From Pseudomonas sp. ADAK13 (GTDB lineage: Bacteria > Pseudomonadota > Gammaproteobacteria > Pseudomonadales > Pseudomonadaceae), in NCBI RefSeq assembly GCF_012935715.1, contig NZ_CP052860.1, positions 2,418,001 through 2,482,000 on the forward strand: a DNA stretch of 64,000 bases, given 5' to 3'. A program made the translations under genes and the position numbers. Below, in pieces: positions 35,015-47,338 of the stretch. How positions within the stretch are numbered: the stretch's first letter is position 1; each line of letters opens with the position of its first letter. The notes under the pieces are model-generated. The model saw only the letters and a program-made list of their open reading frames with translations. It did no database searches and had not been told where the DNA came from.

Positions 35015-37120
35015 CTAGGCGCGCATGCGGGTGATGCGGATGACCCCGGTCAGGGCGCGCAGTTTCTTGATCACGCGGGCCAGGTGCACGCGGTCGTGCA
35101 CGCTGACCACCAGTTGGACCACGCTGATGCGGCCATCGCGTTCGTCCATGCTGATTTTCTCGATATTGCCGTCGGCCGCATTGACGCTGCTGGCCAGCAG
35201 GGCGATCAGGCCGCGCTGGTGTTCCAGTTCGACCCGCAGCTCGACGTTGAATTCGCCGGTGACATCCTTGGCCCACGAAAGCTGGATGCATTTCTCGGGG
35301 TTGTGGCGGATTTCACTGATATTGCGGCAGTTGTCCAGGTGCACCACCATGCCTTTGCCCGCAGACAGGTGGCCGACAATCGGGTCGCCGGGGATCGGCG
35401 TGCAGCACTTGGCGTAGCTGAGCACCAAACCTTCGGTGCCGCGAATCGCCAGCGGGCCTTCGGGGCTTGGCAATTGTTCGCCTTCGCCCAGCAGGCGGCG
35501 GGCGACCACATAGGCCATGCGGTTGCCCAGGCCGATGTCTTCCAGCAAGTCTTCGATCAGTTCCTGGCGGTACTCGTGGAGCATCGCCTGCACGCGCTCG
35601 GCCGGAATCTTGTCCAGGGAGCTGTCGAAGCCGTTGAGCACCTTGTTCAGCAGGCGTTCGCCCAGGCTGATGGACTCGGAGCGGCGCTGCAGTTTCAGGG
35701 CGTGACGGATGTGGGTGCGGGCCTTGCCGGTGACCACAAAGTTGAGCCAGGCCGGGTTCGGGCGTGCGCCCGGTGCGCTGACGATCTCCACCGTGGAACC
35801 GCTTTGCAGCGGTTCCGACAGCGGGGCCAGTCGACGATTGATCCGACAGGCTATGCAGCTGTTGCCCACGTCGGTGTGCACCGCGTAGGCAAAGTCGACC
35901 GCCGTGGAGCCTTTGGGCAGCTCCATGATCCGGCCTTTGGGCGTGAATACGTAGACCTCGTCCGGGAACAGGTCGATCTTCACACTTTCGATAAATTCGA
36001 GGGAGTTGCCGGCACGTTGCTGCATTTCCAGCACGCCCTTGACCCACTGGCGGGCGCGGGCATGGGTGCCTTTGGGCTGCTCGTCGCCGGTGGACTTGTA
36101 CAGCCAATGGGCGGCGATACCGTTGTTGGCCATCTCTTCCATTTCGCGGGTGCGGATCTGGATCTCGATCGGCACCCCGTGCATGCCAAACAGCGTGGTA
36201 TGCAGCGACTGATAGCCGTTGGCCTTGGGAATCGCGATGTAGTCCTTGAAGCGTCCCGGCAGGGGTTTGTACAAATTATGTACAGCGCCCAGCACGCGGT
36301 AGCAGGTATCGACCTTGTCGACGATGATCCGGAACGCATACACGTCCATGATTTCGTTGAAGGCCCGACGCTTGCCGCGCATCTTCTTGTAGATGCCGTA
36401 GATGTGTTTCTGCCGGCCGCTGACTTCGCCCTCGATCTCATCGATCGCCAGGCAATGGCTCAGGGACTCTTCGATTTTGTTGACGATTTCCTTGCGATTG
36501 CCCCGGGCGCGTTTGACCGCCTGGTAGATGCGTGCGGAACGCATCGGGTGCATGGCTTTGAAGCCGAGGTCTTCGAACTCGATACGAATGGCGTGCATGC
36601 CCAGCCGGTTGGCGATGGGCGCGTAGATTTCCAGGGTTTCCTTGGCGATGCGCCGGCGTTTTTCGCCGGACAGCACTTCCAGCGTGCGCATGTTGTGCAG
36701 CCGGTCGGCCAGCTTGACCAGGATCACCCGGATGTCCCGGGCCATGGCCATGGCCATCTTCTGGAAGTTTTCCGCCTGGGCTTCGGCCTTGGTCTCGAAG
36801 TTCATCTGGGTCAGTTTGCTGACCCCGTCGACCAGTTCGGCCACGGTTTCGCCAAATTGCGCACTGAGCGCTTCCTTGGCGATGCCGGTGTCTTCGATCA
36901 CGTCATGCAGCATCGCAGCCATCAGGCTCTGATGGTCCATGTGCATGTCGGCAAGAATATTTGCCACCGCAAGAGGATGGGTGACATACGCCTCGCCACT
37001 GCGGCGGCGTTGGCCGTCGTGGGCTTGTTCGGCGTAGAAATACGCTCGGCGGACCAGGTTGACCTGGTCTGGGCCGAGGTAGGTCGATAAGCGATCGGCG
37101 AGGGCGTCTATGCTCGGCAA
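35015..37120 (-). CDS. spoT: SpoT, bifunctional (p)ppGpp synthetase/hydrolase
   Basis: SpoT makes and degrades the alarmone (p)ppGpp. The 701-residue protein has the N-terminal HD hydrolase domain with catalytic HD at 72-73 and ED at 76-77, so hydrolysis is intact. The synthetase domain (LVKLADRLHNMRTL, KRARGNRKEIVNKIEESL, then the nucleotide-binding IPKANGYQSLHTT), a TGS domain (VFTPKGRIMELPKGSTAVDFAYAVHT) and a C-terminal ACT domain follow. It lies between rpoZ and ridA on the same strand, as in E. coli and P. aeruginosa. Confidence 0.97.
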   Translation of the reverse strand: MPSIDALADRLSTYLGPDQVNLVRRAYFYAEQAHDGQRRRSGEAYVTHPLAVANILADMHMDHQSLMAAMLHDVIEDTGIAKEALSAQFGETVAELVDGVSKLTQMNFETKAEAQAENFQKMAMAMARDIRVILVKLADRLHNMRTLEVLSGEKRRRIAKETLEIYAPIANRLGMHAIRIEFEDLGFKAMHPMRSARIYQAVKRARGNRKEIVNKIEESLSHCLAIDEIEGEVSGRQKHIYGIYKKMRGKRRAFNEIMDVYAFRIIVDKVDTCYRVLGAVHNLYKPLPGRFKDYIAIPKANGYQSLHTTLFGMHGVPIEIQIRTREMEEMANNGIAAHWLYKSTGDEQPKGTHARARQWVKGVLEMQQRAGNSLEFIESVKIDLFPDEVYVFTPKGRIMELPKGSTAVDFAYAVHTDVGNSCIACRINRRLAPLSEPLQSGSTVEIVSAPGARPNPAWLNFVVTGKARTHIRHALKLQRRSESISLGERLLNKVLNGFDSSLDKIPAERVQAMLHEYRQELIEDLLEDIGLGNRMAYVVARRLLGEGEQLPSPEGPLAIRGTEGLVLSYAKCCTPIPGDPIVGHLSAGKGMVVHLDNCRNISEIRHNPEKCIQLSWAKDVTGEFNVELRVELEHQRGLIALLASSVNAADGNIEKISMDERDGRISVVQLVVSVHDRVHLARVIKKLRALTGVIRITRMRA

Positions 37121-37180
37121 AGTATTAACTCCTGCCGTTGGCTGTGACCCCGCGCCGTGCTACGTCGACCAGGCATAGGC

Positions 37181-37444
37181 TTAGACGGCCTCGTTGGACT
37201 CGTCCTCGAACGCTGCAAACAGCGGTTCGTCTTCAACGATTTCGGCGTTGGCGATGAACTCGTAGCTCATCAGGCCTTCAGCGATTTCACGCAGGGCTAC
37301 AACGGTAGGCTTGTCGTTTTCCCACTGGACCAGGGGCTCTTTGCCGCCAGTGGCCAGTTGACGGGCACGCTTGGTAGAGAGCATGACCAGCTCAAAGCGG
37401 TTATCCACGTGTTCTAGGCAGTCTTCAACGGTTACGCGGGCCAT
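37181..37444 (-). CDS. rpoZ: RpoZ, RNA polymerase omega subunit
   Basis: The 87-residue omega subunit binds the beta-prime subunit and contributes a ppGpp-binding site on RNA polymerase. The N-terminus [20 protein letters not shown] and the central [29 protein letters not shown] match the family closely. It lies 60 bases upstream of spoT, and 167 bases downstream of gmk. Confidence 0.97.
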   Translation of the reverse strand: MARVTVEDCLEHVDNRFELVMLSTKRARQLATGGKEPLVQWENDKPTVVALREIAEGLMSYEFIANAEIVEDEPLFAAFEDESNEAV

Positions 37445-37611
37445 GGTATTCCTCGGAGCGAATGCAATATGCGCGCTGCCCGGTTGGGCGAGCGGACTGA
37501 ACAGTTTAAAAAATCACCAGCGTTTAGGGAAGCGCTGATTTTTCGCAGGCCATCGCAAACGCGCTACAAGTGCCAATGTAAAGCCCTTGCAGCGGTTTTG
37601 GGAAGAGCCAA

Positions 37612-39107
<1,496 letters not shown>

Positions 39108-39324
39108 GGAGGTACCTCGCGATGCAGTCCCGCAAACGGGCGGGCTGATGGGTAGATTGAAGCCGACAGGCTGCGAAGGCGCAGGATTGTAGCTCAACGG
39201 GAAGGGTGGCCCCAAACAGTGGCTTCGCTGCCCCGGTTTGTAACAGGATTTTTTAGCCGTGCCGATCAGGGCTGGCGGCTCTATAATGCTCGGCAGTTTT
39301 TCGTCCTCCGTACAGGTATCCCCT

Positions 39325-40047
39325 ATGAAACGTCCAAGTGGTCGCGCTGCCGATCAGCTCCGCTCGATCCGCATCACCCGCAACTACACCAAACACGCCG
39401 AGGGATCTGTACTGGTCGAGTTTGGCGATACCAAGGTTATCTGCACCGTCAGCGTCGAAAATGGCGTGCCGCGTTTCCTTAAAGGCCAGGGCCAGGGTTG
39501 GTTGACCGCCGAGTACGGCATGCTGCCGCGGGCCACCGGCGAGCGTAACCAGCGTGAAGCCAGCCGTGGCAAGCAAGGCGGCCGCACCCTCGAAATCCAG
39601 CGCCTGATCGGCCGTTCCCTGCGCGCTGCGCTGGACATGTCCAAGCTGGGCGACGTGACCCTGTACGTCGACTGCGACGTGATCCAGGCCGACGGCGGCA
39701 CCCGCACCGCGTCCATCACCGGCGCCATGGTTGCCTTGGTCGATGCGCTCAAGGTCATCAAGAAACGTGGCGGCCTGAAAGGTGGCGATCCGCTCAAGCA
39801 GATGATCGCTGCGGTGTCGGTTGGCATGTATCAGGGCGAGCCTGTGCTGGATCTGGACTATCTTGAAGATTCGGCTGCCGAGACCGACCTGAACGTGGTG
39901 ATGACCAGCACCGGTGGTTTCATCGAAGTGCAGGGCACCGCCGAAGGCGCGCCATTCCAGCCGGCGGACCTGAATGCCATGCTGGCACTGGCCCAGAAAG
40001 GCATGACCGAGATCTTCGAACTGCAGAACGCCGCATTGGCCGACTGA
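39325..40047 (+). CDS. rph: Rph, ribonuclease PH
   Basis: RNase PH trims tRNA 3' ends by phosphorolysis. The 240-residue protein has the family sequence throughout: [41 protein letters not shown] with phosphate-binding arginines, [17 protein letters not shown] and [16 protein letters not shown]. The complete C-terminus shows it is not the truncated form found in some E. coli strains. The divergent gene is yicC, with a 217-base spacer containing both promoters. Confidence 0.97.
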   Translation: MKRPSGRAADQLRSIRITRNYTKHAEGSVLVEFGDTKVICTVSVENGVPRFLKGQGQGWLTAEYGMLPRATGERNQREASRGKQGGRTLEIQRLIGRSLRAALDMSKLGDVTLYVDCDVIQADGGTRTASITGAMVALVDALKVIKKRGGLKGGDPLKQMIAAVSVGMYQGEPVLDLDYLEDSAAETDLNVVMTSTGGFIEVQGTAEGAPFQPADLNAMLALAQKGMTEIFELQNAALAD

Positions 40048-40069
40048 TTCAACCCCAAGGAGCTACGCC

Positions 40070-40438
40070 ATGAGTGACAGTCAACTTCCACTGCCGACAC
40101 CGTCCAAGGAAGTTCGCCAGTGGGCGATGCTCTGTCACTTCGCGGCGTTCTTCGGGTTGATGTTCCCGTTCGGCAGCCTGCTGGGGCCTTTGATCCTGTG
40201 GCAGGTGAAGAAGGACGCGGACCCGTTCATCGATGACCAGGGCAAGGAAGCGCTGAACTTCCAGATCACCGTGGGCATTGCCTGGGCGATCTGCTTCCTG
40301 CTGGGCTTCATCGTGATCGGCTTCGTGTTGATGACCGTCCTGGTGATCGGCGCGGTGGTGATGACGATCATTGCGGGCATCAAGGCCAACAAAGGCGTGG
40401 CTTATCGTTATCCGTGGACGTTGCGGTTGATCAAATAA
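40070..40438 (+). CDS. DUF4870 membrane protein
   Basis: The 122-residue protein has three predicted membrane helices (about 20-45, 70-90 and 90-110) and the DUF4870 signature: WAMLCHFAAFFGLMFPFGSLLGPLILW, then DPFIDDQGKEALNFQITVGIAWAI. Its function is unknown. It follows rph by 22 bases with GGAG before the ATG and may be co-transcribed. A bidirectional terminator separates it from crc. Confidence 0.88.
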   Translation: MSDSQLPLPTPSKEVRQWAMLCHFAAFFGLMFPFGSLLGPLILWQVKKDADPFIDDQGKEALNFQITVGIAWAICFLLGFIVIGFVLMTVLVIGAVVMTIIAGIKANKGVAYRYPWTLRLIK

Positions 40439-40454
40439 CCACCGCCCACAAAAA

Positions 40455-40479
40455 AACCGACAGCAATGTCGGTTTTTTT
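40455..40479. terminator. Bidirectional terminator between the DUF4870 gene and crc
   Basis: Stem AACCGACA/TGTCGGTT with loop GCAA is flanked by A7 on the left and T7 on the right, giving a proper T-tract on both strands for two convergent genes. Confidence 0.92.
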
Positions 40480-40496
40480 GTGCCTGGAAAAAGACC

Positions 40497-41276
40497 TTAG
40501 ATGGTCAGTGTCCAGTCGTAGTCCACGATCAGCGGCGCGTGCTGCGAGAAGCGCGGCTGGCGTGGCAGGCGTGCACTGCGCACAAAGCGGCGCAGGCCCG
40601 GGGTCAGCAGCTGGTAGTCAAAACGCCAGCCCAGGTTGAGCATCTCGGCCTGTTCGTTATCCGGCCACCAGCTGTACTGGTCGCCTTCGCGGCTGACTTC
40701 CCGCAGGGCATCGACATAGCCCATGTTGCCGACAATCTCGTCCATCCAGGCCCGTTCCGGCGCCAGGAAACCCGGAGATTGCTGGCTGTCGCGCCAGTTC
40801 TTGATATCCAGCTTCTGTTGCGCCACGTACAGCGAGCCACAGTAAATGTACTCGCGACGTTTGCGCCGCTGTTTATCCAGATAACGGGCGAAATCGTCCA
40901 TTAGCTTGAACTTCTGGTTCAAGTCTTCATCGCCATTCTGCCCTGATGGAAGCAGCAAGGTCGCGATGCTGACCTTATCGAAATCGGCTTGCAGGTAGCG
41001 CCCGTAGCGGTCGGCTGTCTCGAAGCCGAGGCCGCTGATGACCGCCTTGGGTTGCAACCGCGAATACAAAGCCACGCCACCTTGGGTGGGAACTTCGGCA
41101 TCACAGGCATAAAGGAAGTAGCCATCCAGTTGGAAGGCTGGGTCGTCCAGTTCAAAGGCGGAGGCGCGGGTGTCCTGCAGGCAGATGACGTCGGCATTCT
41201 GGGCTTGCAGCCAACTGAGCAAACCACGCTCGACTGCAGCCTGAATACCATTGACGTTCACACTGATGATCCGCAT
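40497..41276 (-). CDS. crc: Crc, catabolite repression control protein
   Basis: Crc works with Hfq to block translation of catabolic mRNAs carrying A-rich CA motifs. It has an exonuclease III/endonuclease fold but no nuclease activity. The 259-residue product starts MRIISVNVNGIQAAVERGLL and has RASAFELDDPAFQLDGYF and the C-terminal FSQHAPLIVDYDW, with overall length and sequence matching pseudomonad Crc. Placement beside pyrE is conserved in Pseudomonas and separates it from true ExoIII. The ATG at 41276 is preferred over 41312. Confidence 0.95.
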   Translation of the reverse strand: MRIISVNVNGIQAAVERGLLSWLQAQNADVICLQDTRASAFELDDPAFQLDGYFLYACDAEVPTQGGVALYSRLQPKAVISGLGFETADRYGRYLQADFDKVSIATLLLPSGQNGDEDLNQKFKLMDDFARYLDKQRRKRREYIYCGSLYVAQQKLDIKNWRDSQQSPGFLAPERAWMDEIVGNMGYVDALREVSREGDQYSWWPDNEQAEMLNLGWRFDYQLLTPGLRRFVRSARLPRQPRFSQHAPLIVDYDWTLTI

Positions 41277-41358
41277 AAATGGCCCCAAAAATCGCGTGCG
41301 TGTATGATACACGCCGTCTACCTAATTAGCTAAATCCGTGGTATCTGAGGCTTTTTTC

Positions 41359-42003
41359 ATGCAGGCGTATCAACGCGATTTCATTCGTTTTGCCATCGAT
41401 CGCGGCGTATTGCGCTTCGGTGAGTTCACCCTGAAGTCCGGGCGCACCAGCCCTTACTTCTTCAATGCCGGCCTTTTCAACTCGGGTTCTGCCCTGGCGC
41501 AGCTGGGTCGTTTCTATGCGGCCGCCATCGTTGAAAGCGGTATTTCCTTCGACGTGCTGTTCGGCCCGGCCTACAAAGGCATTCCCCTGGCCGCCGCGAC
41601 TGCCGTGGCGTTGGCTGAACATCACGGGCAGGATCTGCCATGGTGTTTCAACCGCAAGGAAGCCAAGGCCCACGGCGAAGGCGGCAGCCTGGTGGGCGCA
41701 CCGCTCAAGGGCGACGTGCTGATCATCGACGACGTCATCACCGCCGGCACGGCGATTCGCGAAGTGATGCAAATCATCGCTTCCCAGGACGGCGCCAAGG
41801 CAGCCGGCGTGTTGATCGCGCTGAACCGTCAGGAGCGCGGCAACGGTGAATTGTCGGCGATCCAGGAAGTGGAACGTGATTTTGGCATTCCTGTCGTGAG
41901 CATCGTGTCCCTGAACCAGGTGCTGCAGTTCCTGGAAGATGACCCGCAGCTCAAGCAGCATCTGCCGGCGGTTAAGGCCTATCGCGAGCAGTTCGGCGTT
42001 TGA
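41359..42003 (+). CDS. pyrE: PyrE, orotate phosphoribosyltransferase
   Basis: PyrE converts orotate and PRPP to OMP in pyrimidine synthesis. The 214-residue protein has the PRPP-binding motif [17 protein letters not shown] near residue 122. Also present are the flexible loop [13 protein letters not shown] and the N-terminal [23 protein letters not shown]. The start at 41359 has GAGG 8 bases upstream. It is divergent from crc. Confidence 0.97.
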   Translation: MQAYQRDFIRFAIDRGVLRFGEFTLKSGRTSPYFFNAGLFNSGSALAQLGRFYAAAIVESGISFDVLFGPAYKGIPLAAATAVALAEHHGQDLPWCFNRKEAKAHGEGGSLVGAPLKGDVLIIDDVITAGTAIREVMQIIASQDGAKAAGVLIALNRQERGNGELSAIQEVERDFGIPVVSIVSLNQVLQFLEDDPQLKQHLPAVKAYREQFGV

Positions 42004-42009
42004 TGTTTC

Positions 42010-42097
42010 TGTAGGAGTCGGGCTTGCCCGCGATGGCATCACCTCGGTACAACTGATTTACCGAGGTGCTTGCATCGCAGGCAAGCCAGCTCCCACA
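42010..42097. repeat. REP doublet after pyrE
   Basis: Inverted arms TGTAGGAGTCGGGCTTGCCC... and ...GGCAAGCCAGCTCCCACA enclose a palindrome ACCTCGGTA/TACCGAGGT. The arms are less perfect than in the doublet near 23.2 kb. Confidence 0.85.
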
Positions 42098-42100
42098 AAA

Positions 42101-42137
42101 AAGGCCCCGTTCAATCTGGTTGAACGGGGCCTTTTGT
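42101..42137. terminator. Bidirectional terminator between pyrE and argB
   Basis: A perfect 13-bp stem AAGGCCCCGTTCA/TGAACGGGGCCTT with a 7-base loop is flanked by A-rich sequence on the left and TTTTGTTTT on the right, so it can serve both convergent genes. Confidence 0.92.
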
Positions 42138-42146
42138 TTTCTGCGT

Positions 42147-43052
<906 letters not shown>

Positions 43053-43073
43053 TCAGGGCTCCGGTACAAAAAA

Positions 43074-44471
43074 TCAGAACGGTAATTGGAGATCAGGGGC
43101 AACACGTTTCAACTGGGCGTGGAACACGTCCTTGATGCGCTGCAACTCAGCCTCGGAATCCGCCTCGAAACGCAGCACCAGCACCGGTGTGGTGTTGGAT
43201 GCGCGAACCAGGCCCCAGCCTTTGGCGTAATCGACCCGCACGCCGTCAATGGTGGTCAGGTTGGCGCCTTCGCCCCATTGCGCATCGTGCAGTGCGTCAA
43301 TGATGCTGAATTTGCTCTCTTCGGTCACATGGATATTGATCTCAGGCGTAGAAATATCATCCGGGAAGGTTGCAAACAGGTCTTCCGCGGTGGATTTTTC
43401 CTTGCTGAGGATCTCCAGCAGACGAGCGGCGCTGTAAATACCGTCGTCAAAACCGAACCAGCGCTCCTTGAAGAACACGTGGCCGCTCATTTCGCCGGCC
43501 AACAGCGCGCCGGTTTCCTTCATTTTCTTTTTGATCAACGAGTGGCCGGTCTTCCACATTAGCGGGCGACCACCGTATTCCTTGATCAGCGGCGTCAGGC
43601 GGCGGGTGCATTTGACGTCGAAGATGATCTCGGCGCCCGGGTTGCGCGCCACGACGTCGCGGGCAAACAGCATCAGCAGGCGGTCAGGGAACACGATATT
43701 GCCGGTGTTGGTCACCACGCCGACGCGGTCGCCGTCGCCGTCGAACGCCAGGCCCAGGTCGGCGCCGGTTTCCTTGACCTTGGCGATCAGGTCTACCAGG
43801 TTTTCAGGCTTGCCCGGGTCCGGGTGGTGGTTGGGGAAGTTGCCGTCGACCTCGCAAAACAGCGGGATCACTTCGCAATTCAGCGCTTCGATCAGCTGCG
43901 GGGCGATCACGCCGGCCGCGCCGTTGCCGCAATCGACCACCACTTTCAGGCGGCGGGCGAGTTTGACGTCGCGGGTGATCTCGTCCGAGTAACGATCGAG
44001 AATCTCAACCTTGGTGATGGTGCCGGCACCGCTGGTCAGGTCGTTGGTCTTCAGGCGCGTGTGCAGGGCCTGGATCTGTTCGTTGGCGAGGGTATCGCCG
44101 GCGATGACGATCTTGAAACCGTTGTAGTCCGACGGGTTGTGGCTGCCGGTGAGCATCACGCCCGACTTGCCGGCCAGTACGTTGGCCGCGTAGTACAGCG
44201 CAGGCGTCGGCACCAGGCCCACGTCGCTGACATGGCAGCCGCTGTCGGCCAGGCCCTGAATCAGTTGCTCGACCAGCTCGGGGCCGGACAGGCGGCCGTC
44301 ACGGCCCACGGAAACGTCAGGCTCGCCCTGCGCCAGGCTCTGGGAGCCAATGGCGCGGCCGATCCAGTAGGCGGTCTCGGCGGTCAGGGTCTTGGGGACC
44401 ACGCCACGGATGTCATAGGCGCGGAAAATGCTGTCGGGAAATGTCGGGGCGACTCGGGCTGCATTGCTCAT
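43074..44471 (-). CDS. algC: AlgC, phosphomannomutase/phosphoglucomutase
   Basis: AlgC interconverts hexose 6- and 1-phosphates for alginate, LPS core, rhamnolipid and exopolysaccharide synthesis. The 465-residue protein has the phosphoserine motif TGSHNPSDYNG (Ser110), the metal loop DGDGDRVG, a sugar-binding GEMSGHVFF and a C-terminal phosphate-binding loop RASNTTPVLVLRFE. An earlier in-frame ATG at 44489 is less likely; 44471 (MSNAARVAP) fits the family. A 277-base spacer upstream shows no gene and probably carries its promoter. Confidence 0.96.
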   Translation of the reverse strand: MSNAARVAPTFPDSIFRAYDIRGVVPKTLTAETAYWIGRAIGSQSLAQGEPDVSVGRDGRLSGPELVEQLIQGLADSGCHVSDVGLVPTPALYYAANVLAGKSGVMLTGSHNPSDYNGFKIVIAGDTLANEQIQALHTRLKTNDLTSGAGTITKVEILDRYSDEITRDVKLARRLKVVVDCGNGAAGVIAPQLIEALNCEVIPLFCEVDGNFPNHHPDPGKPENLVDLIAKVKETGADLGLAFDGDGDRVGVVTNTGNIVFPDRLLMLFARDVVARNPGAEIIFDVKCTRRLTPLIKEYGGRPLMWKTGHSLIKKKMKETGALLAGEMSGHVFFKERWFGFDDGIYSAARLLEILSKEKSTAEDLFATFPDDISTPEINIHVTEESKFSIIDALHDAQWGEGANLTTIDGVRVDYAKGWGLVRASNTTPVLVLRFEADSEAELQRIKDVFHAQLKRVAPDLQLPF

Positions 44472-44701
44472 TGCGGGGGGGAACTCCATCTGAAAAGGGC
44501 GGGGCTGGCCTCAGGGGTGCTGACCGGCAGGCTCAAACTGAAGGGTAAGACGGCGTTTTTGGCATAGAGTTCGTGGTGCAAAAGTGCCATCGGCGCCGAA
44601 GCACCGCCCTTTCGCCCGCTTAATGCCCTGATTTCACTGGGGAAATCTTGCTGATAAGTTCCGCGCATTCTTCATCCTGAAAGGCCATGCGTTGGCGTCA
44701 G

Positions 44702-44720
44702 GCCGGGTGAGGCACCCGGC
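44702..44720 (-). terminator. Stem-loop after dut
   Basis: A perfect 8-bp GC stem GCCGGGTG/CACCCGGC with a 3-base loop lies 28 bases beyond the dut stop. It lacks a T-run. Confidence 0.45.
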
Positions 44721-44748
44721 TTGGTTCTGCTAAGTCAGTTCAGCTTAG

Positions 44749-45204
44749 TCAGTGGCTGCCGGAATGCCCGAAGCCACCTGCACCGCGCTGGGTTTCGTCG
44801 AACTCTTCGACCAGTTCGAAATGCGCCTGCACCACGGGTACCAGCACCAGTTGGGCAATTCGCTCGCCGACGGCGATGTTGAACGCGGTCTGGCCACGGT
44901 TCCAGCACGACACCATCAACTCGCCCTGGTAGTCCGAATCGATCAGGCCGACCAGGTTGCCGAGGACGATGCCGTGTTTGTGGCCCAGGCCGGAGCGCGG
45001 CAGGATCAGCGCCGCCAGGCCCGGGTCGCCCACGTAGATCGACAGGCCGGTGGGAATCAGAATGGTCTGGCCCGGCTCAAGCACGGTGTCCTGCTTGAGC
45101 ATGGCGCGCAGGTCGAGGCCGGCGGAGCCCGGAGTGGCGTAGGCCGGCAGCGGGAATTCGTTGCCGATGCGGGGGTCGAGGATCTTGGCTTGCAAAGCGT
45201 GCAT
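44749..45204 (-). CDS. dut: Dut, dUTP diphosphatase
   Basis: dUTPase cleaves dUTP to dUMP, limiting uracil incorporation. The 151-residue trimeric-type enzyme has the five motifs: [50 protein letters not shown] and a C-terminal [10 protein letters not shown]. It overlaps no gene but lies only 5 bases downstream of coaBC. Confidence 0.97.
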   Translation of the reverse strand: MHALQAKILDPRIGNEFPLPAYATPGSAGLDLRAMLKQDTVLEPGQTILIPTGLSIYVGDPGLAALILPRSGLGHKHGIVLGNLVGLIDSDYQGELMVSCWNRGQTAFNIAVGERIAQLVLVPVVQAHFELVEEFDETQRGAGGFGHSGSH

Positions 45205-45209
45205 GGAAA

Positions 45210-46418
45210 TTAAACCTGGTTCAGCCGTAGGGCGATAAATGAGATCAGTTGGCGGGCAATCTTGCCCTTGCTGGTCTGGGCGAAAACGGTGGCGTGCAAC
45301 TCGCGGTCGATCACACTGATGGCATTTTCCTCGCTGTTGAAGCCGATGCTCGGGTTGGCGACATCGTTGGCGACAATCAGGTCGAGGTTTTTGTCTTTCA
45401 ATTTGCGTGCGGCGTAGTCCAGCAAATGCTCGGTTTCGGCGGCGAAACCGACGCTGAACGGACGGTCCTCACGGGTGGCGATGGTGGCCAGAATGTCCGG
45501 GTTGCGGACCATTTGCAGGAGCAGGCCGTCACCGCTTGTAGGGTCTTTCTTGAGTTTCTGCGGCGCAACCACTTCGGGGCGGTAGTCCGCTACCGCTGCC
45601 GAGGCGATAAACAGGTCGCAGGGAATCGCCGCTTCACAGGCCGCCAGCATGTCGCGGGCGCTGACTACGTCGATTCGGGTGACGCGATCCGGCGTTGGCA
45701 GATGCACCGGGCCGGTGATCAGGGTTACCCGGGCGCCTGCCTCGACCGCCGCTTCAGCCAGGGCAAAGCCCATTTTTCCTGAGCTATGGTTGGTGATGTA
45801 GCGCACCGGGTCGATGTTTTCCTGGGTCGGACCGGCGGTGATCAGCACGTGCTTGCCGGTCAGCGCCAGGTGCTGGAAGCAGTCGGCGGCGCATTGGGCG
45901 AGATCGGTGGCTTCGAGCATGCGGCCCATGCCCACGTCGCCGCAGGCCTGGCTGCCGGAGGCCGGGCCGAAGACCTTGAGGCCGCGGCTTTGCAGGAGCT
46001 GGGTGTTGGCCTGGGTGGCCGGGTCGCGCCACATGGCCTGGTTCATGGCCGGGGCGATGGCGACGGTGGCGTCGGTGGCCAGCACCAGGGTCGTCAGCAG
46101 GTCGTCGGCAATGCCTTGGGCCAGGCGGGCGATCAGGTCGGCGGTGGCCGGGGCGATCAGCACCAGGTCGGCCCACTTGGCCAGCTCGATGTGGCCCATG
46201 GCGGCTTCGGCCGCAGGGTCCAGCAAGTCGAGGTGAACCGGGTGGCCGGACAGGGCTTGCATGGTCAGCGGGGTAATGAATTCACTGCCGCCACGGGTCA
46301 TGACCACGCGCACTTCGGCGCCTTGGTCCAGGAGCCTGCGAACCAGCTCTGCGCTCTTGTAGGCGGCAATGCCGCCGCCGACGCCGAGAACGATGCGTTT
46401 CCGATACAGACGCTGCAT
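45210..46418 (-). CDS. coaBC: CoaBC, bifunctional phosphopantothenoylcysteine synthetase/decarboxylase
   Basis: CoaBC (Dfp) adds cysteine to phosphopantothenate and decarboxylates the product in CoA synthesis. The 402-residue protein has an N-terminal flavin decarboxylase domain ([19 protein letters not shown], an active-site APAMNQAMW) and a C-terminal synthetase domain with [25 protein letters not shown] and later [10 protein letters not shown]. The ATG at 46418 is chosen because upstream codons overlap the divergent radC promoter region. Confidence 0.96.
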   Translation of the reverse strand: MQRLYRKRIVLGVGGGIAAYKSAELVRRLLDQGAEVRVVMTRGGSEFITPLTMQALSGHPVHLDLLDPAAEAAMGHIELAKWADLVLIAPATADLIARLAQGIADDLLTTLVLATDATVAIAPAMNQAMWRDPATQANTQLLQSRGLKVFGPASGSQACGDVGMGRMLEATDLAQCAADCFQHLALTGKHVLITAGPTQENIDPVRYITNHSSGKMGFALAEAAVEAGARVTLITGPVHLPTPDRVTRIDVVSARDMLAACEAAIPCDLFIASAAVADYRPEVVAPQKLKKDPTSGDGLLLQMVRNPDILATIATREDRPFSVGFAAETEHLLDYAARKLKDKNLDLIVANDVANPSIGFNSEENAISVIDRELHATVFAQTSKGKIARQLISFIALRLNQV

Positions 46419-46548
46419 TGGCTTGCCTTTCCAGTTCAGTGATGGCGTTGCGATGCCCCCTCCCCAGGTGAAATCGCACGCAAAAAGATGGCCTAAGATA
46501 CCACAGCGTCCGCCATGCAACAGCGGCGCACATGCACACGGAGGTGCC

Positions 46549-47223
46549 ATGAGTATTCGTGATTGGCCTGCGGCCGAGCGCCCGCGGGAGAAGCTGTTGG
46601 AGCTGGGGGCGGCGAGTCTTTCCGACGCCGAATTGCTGGCGATTTTCCTGCGCACCGGGGTGGCCGGTAAAAGTGCCGTCGACCTGGCGCGGCACCTGCT
46701 GGCGCAATTTGGCAGCCTGCGGGCACTGATGGAGGCCCGGCAGTTGGTGTTCAGCCAGCACCTGGGGTTGGGGCCGGCGAAGTTCGCCCAGCTCCAGGCC
46801 GTGCTGGAAATGGCCCGTCGCCATCTGGCTGAGCGCCTGCGCTGCGATTCGGTGCTGGAAAGCCCGGAGGCGGTGCGCGACTACCTGAAGGCGCTGTTAC
46901 GCCATGAGCCTCACGAGATATTTGGCTGCCTGTTTCTCGACTCCAAACATCGGGTGCTGGGGTTCGAGAAGTTGTTTCAAGGCACCATCGACACCGCCAC
47001 GGTCTACCCCCGGCAAGTGGTCAAGCGCGCCCTGGACTACAACGCCGCCGCCCTGATCCTGTGCCACAACCATCCTTCCGGCAGCGCCGAGCCCAGCATC
47101 GCTGATCGAAAAATGACCAGGGTGCTGCAAAAGGCTCTGGAGATGGTGGACGTGCGCGTGCTGGACCACATCATTGTGGGGGAGGGTGACCCGCTGTCGA
47201 TGGCGGAATATGGGTGGATGTAG
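46549..47223 (+). CDS. radC: RadC-family JAB domain protein
   Basis: The 224-residue protein has an N-terminal helix-hairpin-helix region ([28 protein letters not shown]) and a C-terminal JAB1/MPN metalloprotease-like domain with the zinc motif [14 protein letters not shown] near residue 173-186. Despite its name, a role in DNA repair is unproven. GAGG precedes the ATG at 46549. It is divergent from coaBC. Confidence 0.95.
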   Translation: MSIRDWPAAERPREKLLELGAASLSDAELLAIFLRTGVAGKSAVDLARHLLAQFGSLRALMEARQLVFSQHLGLGPAKFAQLQAVLEMARRHLAERLRCDSVLESPEAVRDYLKALLRHEPHEIFGCLFLDSKHRVLGFEKLFQGTIDTATVYPRQVVKRALDYNAAALILCHNHPSGSAEPSIADRKMTRVLQKALEMVDVRVLDHIIVGEGDPLSMAEYGWM

Positions 47224-47226
47224 GGC

Positions 47227-47328
47227 CTGTAGGAGCGAGCTTGCCCGCGAAAAACCTGAGGGCACCGTTGGGCCTCGGGTTTCCCGCGTTATCGTTGACG
47301 GCCTTCGCGAGCAAGCTCGCTCCTACAG
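47227..47328. repeat. REP doublet between radC and the peptide-binding protein gene
   Basis: Arms CTGTAGGAGCGAGCTTGCCC and its inverted partner (CGCGAGCAAGCTCGCTCCTA) lie between two convergent stop codons. This copy belongs to the second REP sequence type in the window. Confidence 0.87.
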
Positions 47329-47338
47329 GGGGCCAGGA

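Noticed and set aside
40497..41276. Annotation of this gene as exonuclease III (xth)
   Set aside because: Length, sequence and the pyrE linkage match pseudomonad Crc, a non-nuclease member of the same fold.
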